A stretch of 62,278 nt of DNA from Hyphomicrobiales bacterium (GTDB lineage: Bacteria; Pseudomonadota; Alphaproteobacteria; Rhizobiales; Beijerinckiaceae), in assembly GCA_947455025.1 (NCBI GenBank), contig CANGLU010000010.1, positions 1 through 62,278 of the forward strand, in the 5' to 3' direction. Position 1 is the stretch's first letter. Each line of letters starts with the position of its first letter. Made by a program: the position numbers and the translations under genes. The notes under the pieces are model-generated. The model worked only from the letters and a program-made list of their open reading frames with translations. It did not search any database and was not told the origin of the DNA. Below are positions 9,341-18,137 of this stretch, one piece after another.

Positions 9341-9524
9341 TGGTTCGACACGCGATGCGTTGCATCGCGGTTCACCATGAGACGTTGGGACTGTTTATGG
9401 GCTATCGACGGAATAGATTTTGAAAGGCGCGGGCTCGCAAAAACGGGCTTGCGCCTTTGCACTTTGTAATTCGTCAGTCATGGGCCATCTATGATGCAGT
9501 GTCATCCACGATGGAACCTTGATC

Positions 9525-10301
9525 ATGTCCACGCTTTTTGTTTCGCACGGCGCACCCAACCTTATTTTGCACAATACGGAAGCGAAGGTCTTTCTGGAAA
9601 GCCTCGGCAAGGACATTGGCACGCCGCGCGCCATTTTGATGGTGACCGCGCATTTCGAGACGAGCCGCCCGACGCTGACCAATGGCGCGCATCCACCGAT
9701 GATTTATGATTTCGGCGGGTTTGAACCGGAACTCCGCCAAGTGAAATACCGCGCCCCCGGCTCGCCGGAAGTGGCGCAAGAGGCGTTTGACCTGCTCGAT
9801 CAAGCCGGATTGCAGCCTGCCTTTGCCGATCGTGGGTATGACCATGGCACGTGGGTGCCCTTGGTACTGTTACGGCCAGAAGCCGATATCCCTGTGGTGC
9901 AGCTATCGGTTGAGCCCAATAAGGGGGCTGAGTATCATTTCAAGCTCGGGCAGGCTTTAAAGCCTTTGGCCGATTCCGGCGTGTTGATCATCGGGTCGGG
10001 CGCGGCCACGCACAATCTGCATGAGTTTTTTAAAGGCAATTACCGCCCCGATTCACCCGCGCCTGAATGGGTGAAAAGCTTCGGCGAATGGCTCGATCAG
10101 GCGATTGAAGCGGGCGATACGGAAGCCTTGGTCGATTATCGGAAAGTCGCGCCAAATGCGGTGAAAAACCACCCTTCGGAAGAGCATCTCCTGCCGCTTT
10201 TCGTGGCGATGGGAGCGGCGGGCGAGCACCCGCATGGCAAGCGCATCCACACAAGCCAAGAATATGGCGTGCTGATGATGGATTGTTATCGGTTTTCGTA
10301 A
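9525..10301 (+). CDS. LigB/YgiD-like class III extradiol dioxygenase
   Basis: The 258-residue protein starts at the ATG at 9525; a TTG two codons earlier is less likely. It has the layout of the LigB superfamily and of DOPA-4,5-dioxygenase-like YgiD proteins: SHGAPNL at the N-terminus gives one metal His, TAHFETSRPT a second, YDHGTWVPL a third. The conserved GSGAATHNL segment follows near residue 155. Members use non-haem iron or zinc to open catechol-type rings. The substrate here is unknown, and no aromatic degradation genes are adjacent. Length is typical for the family. Repeats lie on both sides of the gene. Confidence 0.85.
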   Translation: MSTLFVSHGAPNLILHNTEAKVFLESLGKDIGTPRAILMVTAHFETSRPTLTNGAHPPMIYDFGGFEPELRQVKYRAPGSPEVAQEAFDLLDQAGLQPAFADRGYDHGTWVPLVLLRPEADIPVVQLSVEPNKGAEYHFKLGQALKPLADSGVLIIGSGAATHNLHEFFKGNYRPDSPAPEWVKSFGEWLDQAIEAGDTEALVDYRKVAPNAVKNHPSEEHLLPLFVAMGAAGEHPHGKRIHTSQEYGVLMMDCYRFS

Positions 10302-10328
10302 GTCGGGCGTTTGACGCTCATAAAGGAT

Positions 10329-10446
10329 CGTCATTGCGAGCGAAAGCGAAGCAACCCAGCTAGTGTTTTTCAAGAAAATGCGATGGGGCTGGTGCATTTT
10401 ATTCGTCCCCATCAACTTGGTTGTTTCGCTAGTGCTCGCAATGACG
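10329..10446. repeat. Palindromic interspersed repeat, copy B
   Basis: It has the same perfect 12-bp inverted ends as copy A (CGTCATTGCGAG at 10329, complement at 10435) and the same subterminal GAAGCAACCCAGCTAGTG segment, but a shorter and different centre. It lies between the dioxygenase and the YbhB gene, which converge on it. No coding capacity is seen. Confidence 0.8.
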
Positions 10447-10577
10447 GTAGGGTGATTGTCCAACGGGCTCTTCCGGTATTGATAATGAGCCGAATGCACC
10501 AAGAAGATTTAGTTTAAGATGATGAATTAGGTCGTGTCACGGTCGACCAATTTCTATTCAGTTGGTCGGACGTTATT

Positions 10578-11129
10578 TTAGCGACCATAAAGCGCAGTGA
10601 TACTTGCTTTTCCAATGGCATTGGCGAGCGTCATAAAGCCAATGACGGCAGGGGTCGTTTCAGGCGTTACATCGAGCTTTTCGACCTTTAGGGCATAGAC
10701 CGAAAAGATATAGCGATGAACCCGGCCAGGAGGGGGGCAGGCGCCACCGAAGCCTTGGAAACCATAATCGTTACGCACCTGAACCGAGCCCGCCGGTGCA
10801 TTGTTGGGCGTAATTCCACCCGCGAGCTTTGTGATGCTCACGGGTATATTTGCGATTGACCAATGCCAAAAGCCAGAACCTGTGGGCGCATCGGGGTCGT
10901 AAGCGGTTACAACGAAGCTTTTGGTTCCTTCGGGCGCGCCGGACCATTCGAGCGCCGGTGAAATATTGCCGCCGGAACAGCCGAATACATTGGCAACGTG
11001 CGCCATGGCCAAAGGGCGGCCTTCTACAATATCCGGACTCGTCAATTTGAAGGCACCTGCAGCTTCGGCGACGGTGCCAGAAGCGATAAGGGCAGACGCG
11101 ATAAGGGTATTTTTGATCAGATTTGACAT
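10578..11129 (-). CDS. Exported YbhB/YbcL (PEBP) family protein
   Basis: The 183-residue protein has an N-terminal signal peptide (NTLIASALIASGTVAEAAG) and the phosphatidylethanolamine-binding protein fold. The family signature is clear: ISPALEWSGAPEGTKSF, then YDPDAPTGSGFWHW with the DPDAP ligand-site loop, and GGACPPPGRVHRY near residue 130. Bacterial members, called Raf-kinase-inhibitor-like, have no settled function. The signal peptide points to a periplasmic place. An AraC regulator gene lies 116 bp upstream on the same strand and could control it, but the order (regulator first) also allows an unrelated pairing. Confidence 0.9.
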   Translation of the reverse strand: MSNLIKNTLIASALIASGTVAEAAGAFKLTSPDIVEGRPLAMAHVANVFGCSGGNISPALEWSGAPEGTKSFVVTAYDPDAPTGSGFWHWSIANIPVSITKLAGGITPNNAPAGSVQVRNDYGFQGFGGACPPPGRVHRYIFSVYALKVEKLDVTPETTPAVIGFMTLANAIGKASITALYGR

Positions 11130-11245
11130 TAAATTCTCCTGTTGGGTTTGTTTAATAAAATACGCACTTCCTTGCGTAAGTCTTTTTTAGGAGAGTCCTT
11201 GTGGTACGGTCGCGCCGGAAACGATCAAAGTCTGTGCCGTTTTGA

Positions 11246-12037
11246 TCATTTGCCGTTAGGGGACTTTCTAATGTCGTTCGGCGACACTCCGAAGCGAGCG
11301 AGAAAGCGTGCGGCGAAGCGGGAGGGTGATTGATACCCCACGTCAAAAGCAATCCCCGTGATGGCGGTTGTTGTTGTCTGGAGAAGGGAAAGCGCGTGCG
11401 TCATGCGGACATCATGAATGATCTCCGTCGCCGATAGACCTTGGGAGGACAGATTTCGCCGTAGCGTTGGTGGGCTTATGGCGAGAAGTTTGGCAAGTTC
11501 GGGCACGCTCCAATTGCGCCCGGGTTCTGGCGCGATGAGTTGACGGAGGCGGATGGCCAAATGTTGCGAGGTGGCACCGCCGGGATTTAATCCATAGGCT
11601 CGCGCCCAGGCGAGCAATTCGGCTACCCGATGGGTGATTATGGTTGGAGGCAGAGAATGTTCGCCGGTAAGAGCTTCGCGCGCTGATTGGGTTGAGGTTT
11701 CAAAGCCGGCAGGGGGCATAAAATGGCCCACTGGCTTCAAGCGCGTGGGTTCCAGCGGAACCCTTTTTATGGCGTCTCGCCCGAAAATAAACGCCTCGGC
11801 CTCATAAAGCCCGTCTTGATCGGGAATGTTCGTCATATCAACAAAATGGCCCGCGCTCACAACGATAATTTCGCCCGTCGCAGCGTGATATTCCGCGCCA
11901 TTGTGGTTTAAAATTTTATGACCGCGACGAATGATGAACATATGCGGCCTATCAAAATAGAGGCGGCGCAAGACGATATCCGTCTGCTGCCGAATAACAC
12001 CGTATTTTGACGGCGTATCTTCGATCGGCTCATTCAA
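11246..12037 (-). CDS. AraC family transcriptional regulator
   Basis: The 263-residue protein has an N-terminal sensing region (about residues 1-150), which reads like a cupin-type AraC ligand domain. A C-terminal double helix-turn-helix follows. The second helix-turn-helix is visible as ITGIAFDVGYQSPSRFAARF, the classic AraC signature, ending in FGVSPNDIRKS. Effector and targets cannot be told. It is followed on the same strand by the exported PEBP gene, while nadE lies divergently on the other side. Both neighbours are candidate targets. Confidence 0.9.
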   Translation of the reverse strand: MNEPIEDTPSKYGVIRQQTDIVLRRLYFDRPHMFIIRRGHKILNHNGAEYHAATGEIIVVSAGHFVDMTNIPDQDGLYEAEAFIFGRDAIKRVPLEPTRLKPVGHFMPPAGFETSTQSAREALTGEHSLPPTIITHRVAELLAWARAYGLNPGGATSQHLAIRLRQLIAPEPGRNWSVPELAKLLAISPPTLRRNLSSQGLSATEIIHDVRMTHALSLLQTTTTAITGIAFDVGYQSPSRFAARFLARFGVSPNDIRKSPNGK

Positions 12038-12345
12038 TTTAAAAAATCCTATTGATTACCAAAGGTAAGGTATCGAATTAAAATAAGCCTGTGGCCTTTG
12101 AAGTCTAGCCTTTTAACCTCAGTGAATTGTTATTTAATGCGGGATATTCTGTCGCCGGTTGCACCGAAGGTGAAGCGCTTCCCACCATCTAGTGCCAAAG
12201 GATCGTTAGCGGCGGGTCGTTATCTTGAGGCCATTTAACCGGTAGGATAGATTAACGTGTTGCCATTTTGTGTCTAGAGTCCGTTCTGTCGGAGCCTGAC
12301 ATTAAGCCATTGCCGTCATTAGCCGTCTCCTCTAAACCAAAATCC
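12038..12345. other. Intergenic region between araC-type gene and nadE
   Basis: This 308-bp gap separates divergently transcribed genes and should hold both promoters. The part nearest the regulator is AT-rich. I see no convincing hairpin, repeat or small gene. A frame open upstream of the nadE ATG begins at a TTG (12268) and is judged non-coding. Confidence 0.5.
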
Positions 12346-14088
12346 ATGACCACCGCACCCAAAACCCTCCGCTTAGCCCTTGCCCAGCTCAACCCCACCC
12401 TTGGGGATATTGAGGGCAATCTTGCTTTGGCTCGGACAGCGCGCGCTGAGGCTCAAAAGCTTGGCGCGGATGCGGTGATGTTTCCCGAACTCTTCTTGGC
12501 GGGCTATCCGCCGGAGGATTTGGTGCTCAAACCCGCGTTCCAAGACGCCTGCCGCGCCGCTTGCGAGGCTTTGGCGCGGGAAACTTCAGATGGCGGACCT
12601 GCGGTGCTCATCGGTCTGCCTTGGGCGGAAAGCGGTAAGCTTTATAACGCCTATGCGGTGCTCGATGGCGGGCGGATCGATGCCATCCGGTTCAAGGTCG
12701 ATCTGCCGAATTACGGCGTGTTTGACGAAAAGCGCGTGTTTGTGCCGGGCCCGATGCCCGGTCCCGTGATGCTGCGCGGTGTTCGAGTGGGCCTACCCAT
12801 CTGCGAGGATATCTGGGGCGAGGATGTTGTCGAATGCCTCGCCGAGACGGGCGCCGAGCTGTTGCTGGTGCCGAATGGCTCGCCCTATTTCCGCGCCAAA
12901 GCGGATATTCGGCTTAATATTGCGGTTTCGCGCGTTACTGAGAGCCGCTTGCCGCTTGTCTATCTCAACCAGATCGGCGGGCAGGATGACCTCGTATTTG
13001 ACGGTGCGTCTTTTGTGCTGAATGCCGATTGCTCGCTCGCCTGCCAGATGCCCTCGTTCCGGTCTGATCTTGTGCTGACCGAATGGACGCGCGGGCCGGA
13101 AGGTTGGCGCTGCGCCGAGGGCGCGAAGGCTTTGACGGGTGCCGATGACGAGGCCGATTACGCGGCTTGCGTGTTGGGGCTTCGAGATTACGTCGATAAA
13201 AACCGCTTTCCCGGCGTGGTGCTTGGACTTTCGGGCGGCATCGATTCAGCGATTTGCGCGGCGATGGCGGTGGATGCTTTGGGGGCGGATCGCGTGCATG
13301 CGGTGATGCTGCCTTTCCGGTACACCTCGTCGGACAGTCTTGAAGATGCGGAAGCTTGCGCCAAGGCTTTGGGCATTCGCTATGATGTGTTGCCCATTGC
13401 ACCAGCGGTGGATGGTTTCGAGCAGATTTTAAAGCCCGTTTTTGCAGGTAAGCCCGCCGATATTACGGAAGAAAATTTGCAAAGCCGCGCGCGCGGTACG
13501 GTGTTGATGGCGATCTCGAACAAGTTTGGCTCGATGGTGGTGACCACCGGCAATAAATCTGAAATGTCGGTGGGGTATGCGACGATCTATGGCGATATGA
13601 ATGGCGGGTTTAACCCGATCAAGGATCTCTACAAAATGGAGGTCTATCGCCTCTCGGCCTTGCGTAACCATTGGAAGCCGGAAGGTGCCAAAGGGCCATC
13701 GGGTGGCGTGATCCCCGAGCGGATTATTACCAAAGCGCCTTCGGCTGAATTACGCGAAAACCAGACGGATCAGGATTCCTTGCCGCCTTATGATGTGCTC
13801 GATGCGATCCTTGAAGGCTTGGTAGAAAACGAGATGCGTGTTTCCGATTTGGTGGCGAAGGGCTTTGACCTTGAGACGGTAAAACGGATCGAGCGTTTGC
13901 TCTATTCGGCCGAATATAAAAGGCGGCAATCCGCGCCCGGCGCGAAAGTGACGCTCAAGAATTTTGGTCGCGATCGGCGCTATCCGATCGTGAACCGTTT
14001 CCGCGATCAGGGAAGGGCGAGCTTTACGCCTGACCCGTCGCTTTCGCCGAAAAGGGCGTCGACCGGGACGGATGTGGTGGATTTTTGA
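12346..14088 (+). CDS. nadE: Glutamine-dependent NAD+ synthetase
   Basis: The product from the ATG at 12346 is 580 residues with two domains. An N-terminal nitrilase-type glutaminase domain (about 1-265) has MFPELFLAGYPPEDL for the catalytic Glu, RFKVDLPNYGVFDE for Lys and GLPICEDIWGE for the Cys. A C-terminal ammonia-dependent synthetase domain has the P-loop-like LSGGIDSAICAAMAVDALGA (about residue 295) and the TTGNKSEMSVGY segment. It amidates deamido-NAD with glutamine nitrogen and ATP, the last step of NAD synthesis. The start was chosen because the nitrilase domain begins directly after it. Confidence 0.95.
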   Translation: MTTAPKTLRLALAQLNPTLGDIEGNLALARTARAEAQKLGADAVMFPELFLAGYPPEDLVLKPAFQDACRAACEALARETSDGGPAVLIGLPWAESGKLYNAYAVLDGGRIDAIRFKVDLPNYGVFDEKRVFVPGPMPGPVMLRGVRVGLPICEDIWGEDVVECLAETGAELLLVPNGSPYFRAKADIRLNIAVSRVTESRLPLVYLNQIGGQDDLVFDGASFVLNADCSLACQMPSFRSDLVLTEWTRGPEGWRCAEGAKALTGADDEADYAACVLGLRDYVDKNRFPGVVLGLSGGIDSAICAAMAVDALGADRVHAVMLPFRYTSSDSLEDAEACAKALGIRYDVLPIAPAVDGFEQILKPVFAGKPADITEENLQSRARGTVLMAISNKFGSMVVTTGNKSEMSVGYATIYGDMNGGFNPIKDLYKMEVYRLSALRNHWKPEGAKGPSGGVIPERIITKAPSAELRENQTDQDSLPPYDVLDAILEGLVENEMRVSDLVAKGFDLETVKRIERLLYSAEYKRRQSAPGAKVTLKNFGRDRRYPIVNRFRDQGRASFTPDPSLSPKRASTGTDVVDF

Positions 14089-14121
14089 GGCCTCCGGTCT
14101 TGTTTTCAAATGCCACAATGA

Positions 14122-14148
14122 TTATAGTCAAGATGGTCATTATGGTCA
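14122..14148. promoter_or_regulatory. Three tandem 9-bp repeats upstream of the Phd-PIN pair
   Basis: Three adjacent nonamers read TTATAGTCA, AGATGGTCA and TTATGGTCA, ending 15 bp before the antitoxin start codon. Phd/YefM antitoxins usually repress their own operon through repeated short sites, so an operator is a natural reading. It is an inference from spacing and position. Confidence 0.45.
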
Positions 14149-14163
14149 TTTGGAGCGGATGGA

Positions 14164-14421
14164 ATGGAACATTCAGCGGAATGGACGGTTGCTGAAGCCA
14201 AAGCGCAGCTGAGCGAAGTGATGGCTCGCGCGCATTCCGAAGGCCCTCAAACGGTCAGCAAAAACGGAAAAAGAAGCGTGGTCATTGTCTCGGTCGATGA
14301 ATGGGACCGTAAATCGCGGCGGCAAGGCTCGCTGGTTGATTTTTTGAAGGCGTCGCCGCTGAAAGGGGAAGCGCTTGATCTTGAGCGGAACACCACACCC
14401 GTCCGCGACCTTGAATTGTGA
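14164..14421 (+). CDS. Phd/YefM family antitoxin
   Basis: This 85-residue protein has the Phd/YefM N-terminal DNA-binding fold: WTVAEAKAQLSEVMARAHSEGPQ with the following TVSKNGKRSVVIVSVDEWD strand-turn. An acidic, less ordered C-terminus normally wraps the toxin. It overlaps the PIN toxin gene by four bases (GTGA), a sign of translational coupling. Tandem nonamers upstream are candidate operator sites. The antitoxin part of a type II module is confidently recognised; the toxin it neutralises is the PIN protein downstream. Confidence 0.92.
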   Translation: MEHSAEWTVAEAKAQLSEVMARAHSEGPQTVSKNGKRSVVIVSVDEWDRKSRRQGSLVDFLKASPLKGEALDLERNTTPVRDLEL

Positions 14422-14846
14422 AATTTCTACTCGATACCAATGTGTTATCCGAACCTCTGAGGCCCGAGCCTGACCCGGGCGTAATAGGTTGGCTGGATGC
14501 CATGGATGAGGACAGGCTGTTTATCAGTGTCATTCTGATTGCCGAATTGAGCCATGGTATTTCTTTGCTACCCTCGGGCCGAAAGCGTCAGCGCTTGGAA
14601 GATTGGCTCAATCAAGACTTAAGGAACAGGTTTGCCGAGCGGATTATCGATATTGATCGGGAGACGGCGGCGATTTGGGGCGAGGTTATGGCGAAAGCGC
14701 GTAACACAGGAAGGGTGCTTTCGCCGATGGATGGATTTCTTGCGGCTACCGCGCTCCGACACTCGTTGATTTTGGTCAGCCGCAATGAAAAAGATTTCAC
14801 CCACACCGGTGTAAAGCTATTAAACCCTTGGAATCTGGATCGTTAA
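14418..14846 (+). CDS. PIN domain toxin (VapC/FitB-like)
   Basis: The 142-residue protein starts at a GTG that overlaps the antitoxin stop. PIN-domain acidic residues are all visible: Asp in FLLDTNVLSE, Glu in LIAELSHGISLL, Asp in LSPMDGFLAATA, and the C-terminal NEKDF. Such toxins are Mg-dependent ribonucleases that cut tRNA or rRNA sites when freed from the antitoxin. Pairing with a Phd-type rather than a VapB-type antitoxin is common. No truncation or missing catalytic residue is seen, so the module could be active. It is followed by gltX after an 80-bp gap. Confidence 0.92.
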   Translation: MKFLLDTNVLSEPLRPEPDPGVIGWLDAMDEDRLFISVILIAELSHGISLLPSGRKRQRLEDWLNQDLRNRFAERIIDIDRETAAIWGEVMAKARNTGRVLSPMDGFLAATALRHSLILVSRNEKDFTHTGVKLLNPWNLDR

Positions 14847-14926
14847 AGAGTTGGTTGCATTTTAATGGGCATATGCAGACGTAAGATTTGCAAAAAGCCA
14901 TCGGCTTAGTTTGGTTTAAGGATATC

Positions 14927-16258
14927 ATGACCGCTCCCATCGTACGTTTTGCACCATCGCCCACGGGCCGGATTCATATTGGCAATGCCCGCACGGCTTT
15001 GTTGAATTATCTGTTTGCCAAGCGGGCAGGCGGGCAATTTATTTTGCGGTATGATGATACCGATCTCGAACGCTCAACGCGCGAATTTGCCGATGGCATA
15101 GCCACCGATATCAACTGGCTTGGCATTAAACCTGATCATGTAATCCGCCAATCCGAGCGGTTTGCTCTCTATGATGAAGCCGCTAACCGCTTGCGCGCGA
15201 TGGGCAGGCTCTATGCGTGCTATGAAACGGAAGACGAGTTAGAGCGCAAACGCAAGCGCCAAGCCGCGCGGCATTTGCCACCTGTGTATGATCGTGCGGC
15301 TTTAAAACTCACGGACGAAGAAAAGGCAGCGCTTGAAGCGGAAGGCCGCAAGCCGCATTGGCGCTATTTGTTGGAAGATCGCAGCGTTGCCTGGACCGAT
15401 TTGGTGCGTGGACCATCGCATGTTGAAAGTGCGTCACTATCCGATCCCGTATTGATCCGTGCCGATGGCTCTTATCTCTACACGCTGCCCTCCGTTGTTG
15501 ATGATATCGCGATGGGTGTTACGCATGTGATCCGCGGTGAAGATCATGTTACAAATACGGGCGTGCAGATTCAGATTTTTGAAACGCTCTCCGGCAAATC
15601 GCCGCAATTCGGGCATCATAATTTGCTGACCAATGCGAGCGGTGAGGGGCTTTCAAAACGTCTGGGCCATTTCTCGATTGCGTCCTTGCGGGAAGCCGAT
15701 ATGGAGCCGATGGCGGTTGCTTCTTTAGCGGTGCTCGTTGGCTCATCGGAAGCCGTGCGTGCGGTGCCTTCCATGGATGAGCTTGGTGGGTTGGTTGATC
15801 TTTCCCGCCTCTCCCGCGCGCCAGCCAAATTTGATGAGCATGAGCTAGATGCCTTGAATGCAAAGCTGTTGCATCAATTGCCGTTTGAGGCTGTTGCTGC
15901 ACGCTTGGCGCATCTTGGTATTGCAGCCGATGAGGCGTTTTGGCTCGCGGTGCGGGGTAATCTTGCGCGCTTGGCCGATGCCGCGCAATGGGCTGATATT
16001 GTGGCAGGGCCGATTGCCAAGCCTGTTGGGTTGGATGCCGAGTTTTTGGCTACCGCCTTATCCTTCCTGCCATCTGAGCCATGGGACCATGAAACATGGG
16101 GCGCTTGGACGAATAAAGTGAAAGAGGCCACGGGGCGAAAAGGTAAAGAGCTTTTTATGCCGCTGCGTCTGGCTTTAACGGGGCTTGAGCATGGGCCGGA
16201 ATTGAAGCTGCTTCTGCCGTTGATCGGCGAGGAAAAAGCGCGTTTAAGGCTCGCTTGA
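14927..16258 (+). CDS. gltX: Glutamate-tRNA ligase
   Basis: The 443-residue class I aminoacyl-tRNA synthetase starts at the ATG at 14927, six bases after AAGGA-like sequence; an upstream in-frame start at 14888 lacks this. Residues [19 protein letters not shown] give the HIGH motif (HIGN) and [10 protein letters not shown] the KMSKS counterpart (SKRLG). At 443 residues it is shorter than E. coli GltX. Many alphaproteobacteria carry two gltX genes, one of which charges tRNA-Gln for later amidation. Which type this is cannot be told here. Confidence 0.94.
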   Translation: MTAPIVRFAPSPTGRIHIGNARTALLNYLFAKRAGGQFILRYDDTDLERSTREFADGIATDINWLGIKPDHVIRQSERFALYDEAANRLRAMGRLYACYETEDELERKRKRQAARHLPPVYDRAALKLTDEEKAALEAEGRKPHWRYLLEDRSVAWTDLVRGPSHVESASLSDPVLIRADGSYLYTLPSVVDDIAMGVTHVIRGEDHVTNTGVQIQIFETLSGKSPQFGHHNLLTNASGEGLSKRLGHFSIASLREADMEPMAVASLAVLVGSSEAVRAVPSMDELGGLVDLSRLSRAPAKFDEHELDALNAKLLHQLPFEAVAARLAHLGIAADEAFWLAVRGNLARLADAAQWADIVAGPIAKPVGLDAEFLATALSFLPSEPWDHETWGAWTNKVKEATGRKGKELFMPLRLALTGLEHGPELKLLLPLIGEEKARLRLA

Positions 16259-16268
16259 TCGAAGCCTC

Positions 16269-17405
16269 TTATTGAACGGCGGTAACCGCTGCGGCGCCCG
16301 GTGCGCGCAAGATGCGGATCTTGCGTTTCGTGCCATCGGGTGCCGTAATTTCTTGCACATCACCTTGACCCACGGGCACGATATCCGTGCCGGCAGGAAT
16401 GGCGTTTTGAAGCGCGATTAAATCGGCCGCTGGCGATAGTGCGGGCGCGGGATCGCCTTTCTTGCCTTTGACGGGTGCTTTCATATCGCGTGGGCGAGAG
16501 AGTTCTTGCGCCTTCAATTCGGTAACGAGCGCGTCTGATTGGCCTGTTACGCCAAGAATGCGCTCGGCATCGGCCAGCGTATCGGCCCAGCTCTTTCCAG
16601 GCACGCGGCAGGAGCAGGTCGGATCAACCGCGTTGCGGTGATGGAAGGCGGTTGGAAGGGCCGTGTAAAGTTGCCCGCTTTCCGCTGAGACCGCGCCATC
16701 GACTTCCTTATCATTGGGCTGAACGTAAAGGCTCACCTCTGCGCCGGGGCAGGAGGCATGGCAAAGGTCGGCATCGGTTGAAAGGCGGCCATTCGAACCG
16801 AATTGGCTGATGGGGAAGAAAAACCCATCGCATTTTCTCACGCATATCGTGCGGAAGCCATTGGCAACGGAATTGCCAAGTCGAGCCATCGGATCGTCCG
16901 GCATTTCGGAGGCTTGCAATCCGTCGGTTGCGCCGCCGAAGGGCGTATTGGCGCCGCCTTTGGCAGGCGGATTTGCGAGGATTGCACCTTCGGTGCAATT
17001 GCCATCAAGCGTTGCTTTCAACGTATCGCGCCGCACTTCCAAATCACCCGAAGAGTCGCGTGCCGCTTCTTGTTTCAAGGATTCGACGTCTTGTTCGAGC
17101 TGGCCGATTTGCGCCTCAAGCGACGGGCATTTTGCGGGCGCCGGGCCGGATAAAAGCGGGATGCGCATATCGTTGCAGCCAATCGACTTGGCGTAGGCCG
17201 AGGTGCGGTCAAGCTCGCGCTGGGTCTTTTTGAGCGTGGCCGACAAATCAATGTTCATATTGGATGAAAGCGAGCTTTCGACGGCGGCCAGTTCCGCCCG
17301 TAGACGGTCGCAATAGCCCACGCCTTGGGCCTGTGCGAGCCCAAGGCTCAGCGACCAGAGCGCCAATAGCGTTAAAAAAACGGGGGCTTGACGGTTAAGC
17401 ATCAA
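16269..17405 (-). CDS. Exported DUF2865 family protein
   Basis: The 378-residue protein has a signal peptide (FLTLLALWSLSLGLAQAQG), a charged helical stretch with coiled-coil character (about 30-135), and the DUF2865 core around residues 185-260. The core shows TICVRKCDGFFFPIS, then DLCHASCPGAEVSLYV, with several conserved Cys likely to form periplasmic disulfides. DUF2865 is known mainly from Hyphomicrobiales and has no assigned function. The C-terminal third is Pro/Ala-rich. It is convergent with gltX and is followed by a second small exported gene further upstream on the same strand, 135 bp away. Confidence 0.85.
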   Translation of the reverse strand: MMLNRQAPVFLTLLALWSLSLGLAQAQGVGYCDRLRAELAAVESSLSSNMNIDLSATLKKTQRELDRTSAYAKSIGCNDMRIPLLSGPAPAKCPSLEAQIGQLEQDVESLKQEAARDSSGDLEVRRDTLKATLDGNCTEGAILANPPAKGGANTPFGGATDGLQASEMPDDPMARLGNSVANGFRTICVRKCDGFFFPISQFGSNGRLSTDADLCHASCPGAEVSLYVQPNDKEVDGAVSAESGQLYTALPTAFHHRNAVDPTCSCRVPGKSWADTLADAERILGVTGQSDALVTELKAQELSRPRDMKAPVKGKKGDPAPALSPAADLIALQNAIPAGTDIVPVGQGDVQEITAPDGTKRKIRILRAPGAAAVTAVQ

Positions 17406-17539
17406 ATTTTCGCACCAGAGAAGAAGACGTATGGGCCTTATGATCGCGTCAAAAAGATGACCGATCCGCTACGCGTCTTTCCATTCCCCGCTGCAGGCGT
17501 CAAGCGGGTATCGATCCTAAGGGGCGTGGGGAGGCCGGA

Positions 17540-17848
17540 TTACTCGGCGCAGGTGACGATATAGGAGGGGACGGGGGCTTTGTTTGCGGCCTTTTTGGAT
17601 AAAGATGCCGTGATATCCGTCATATCGGCGGCGGTATAGCTCACCGAGGCCGTCATGCCGTTCACTTGGCACCACGAATCGGCGATCAGCTTGGCGCAGG
17701 GGCCGCCTTCGGCCAAACAATCATCCATGCCATAGCCATCATCGGCCGGAACAACAAAATCGCGCAGCGCGGTATTGGCCGAGAACGAAACGCTGGAGGA
17801 AAGCGCTAAAGCAATCGAAAACGCCGACAAAATCTTAAAACCACGCAT
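17540..17848 (-). CDS. Small exported Cys-containing protein
   Basis: The ATG at 17848 gives a 102-residue protein with a normal signal peptide (MRGFKILSAFSIALALSSSVSFSAN); a longer frame opens at 17902. The mature part has four Cys (DDCLAEGGPCAKLIAD, SWCQVNG, VTCAE), compatible with two disulfides outside the cytoplasm. I recognise no named domain. It lies upstream of the DUF2865 gene on the same strand, and both are exported Cys-containing proteins. Confidence 0.7.
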   Translation of the reverse strand: MRGFKILSAFSIALALSSSVSFSANTALRDFVVPADDGYGMDDCLAEGGPCAKLIADSWCQVNGMTASVSYTAADMTDITASLSKKAANKAPVPSYIVTCAE

Positions 17849-18137
17849 GAAAACATTCCGGAAGACTGACAATTGCGCGAAAATCCATCCGAACCGTTGC
17901 AATTTGGTTAAAATTTGAACTCTGACCCTAAAATTTATCCGATAAGGTTAATACGGAGCCCTCAAATAACGCGTCGCGCTTGACGGGAGGCCCGCTGATC
18001 GGCATGATCACTCTATGAATTGTCCCTTCGCGCTCATTATTTGCGAGATTATTAGCTAGCAGTTTTGCTGGCCGGGGCCGTTTTTCTCTTGATGACAGAG
18101 CGAAGGTTTCCGATAGCCAGCCAAGGCAGGAAACCCT

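Noticed and set aside
10544-10568. Hairpin CGACCAA/TTGGTCG after the YbhB gene as terminator
   Set aside because: It has seven pairs with an 11-base loop and no T run on either strand.
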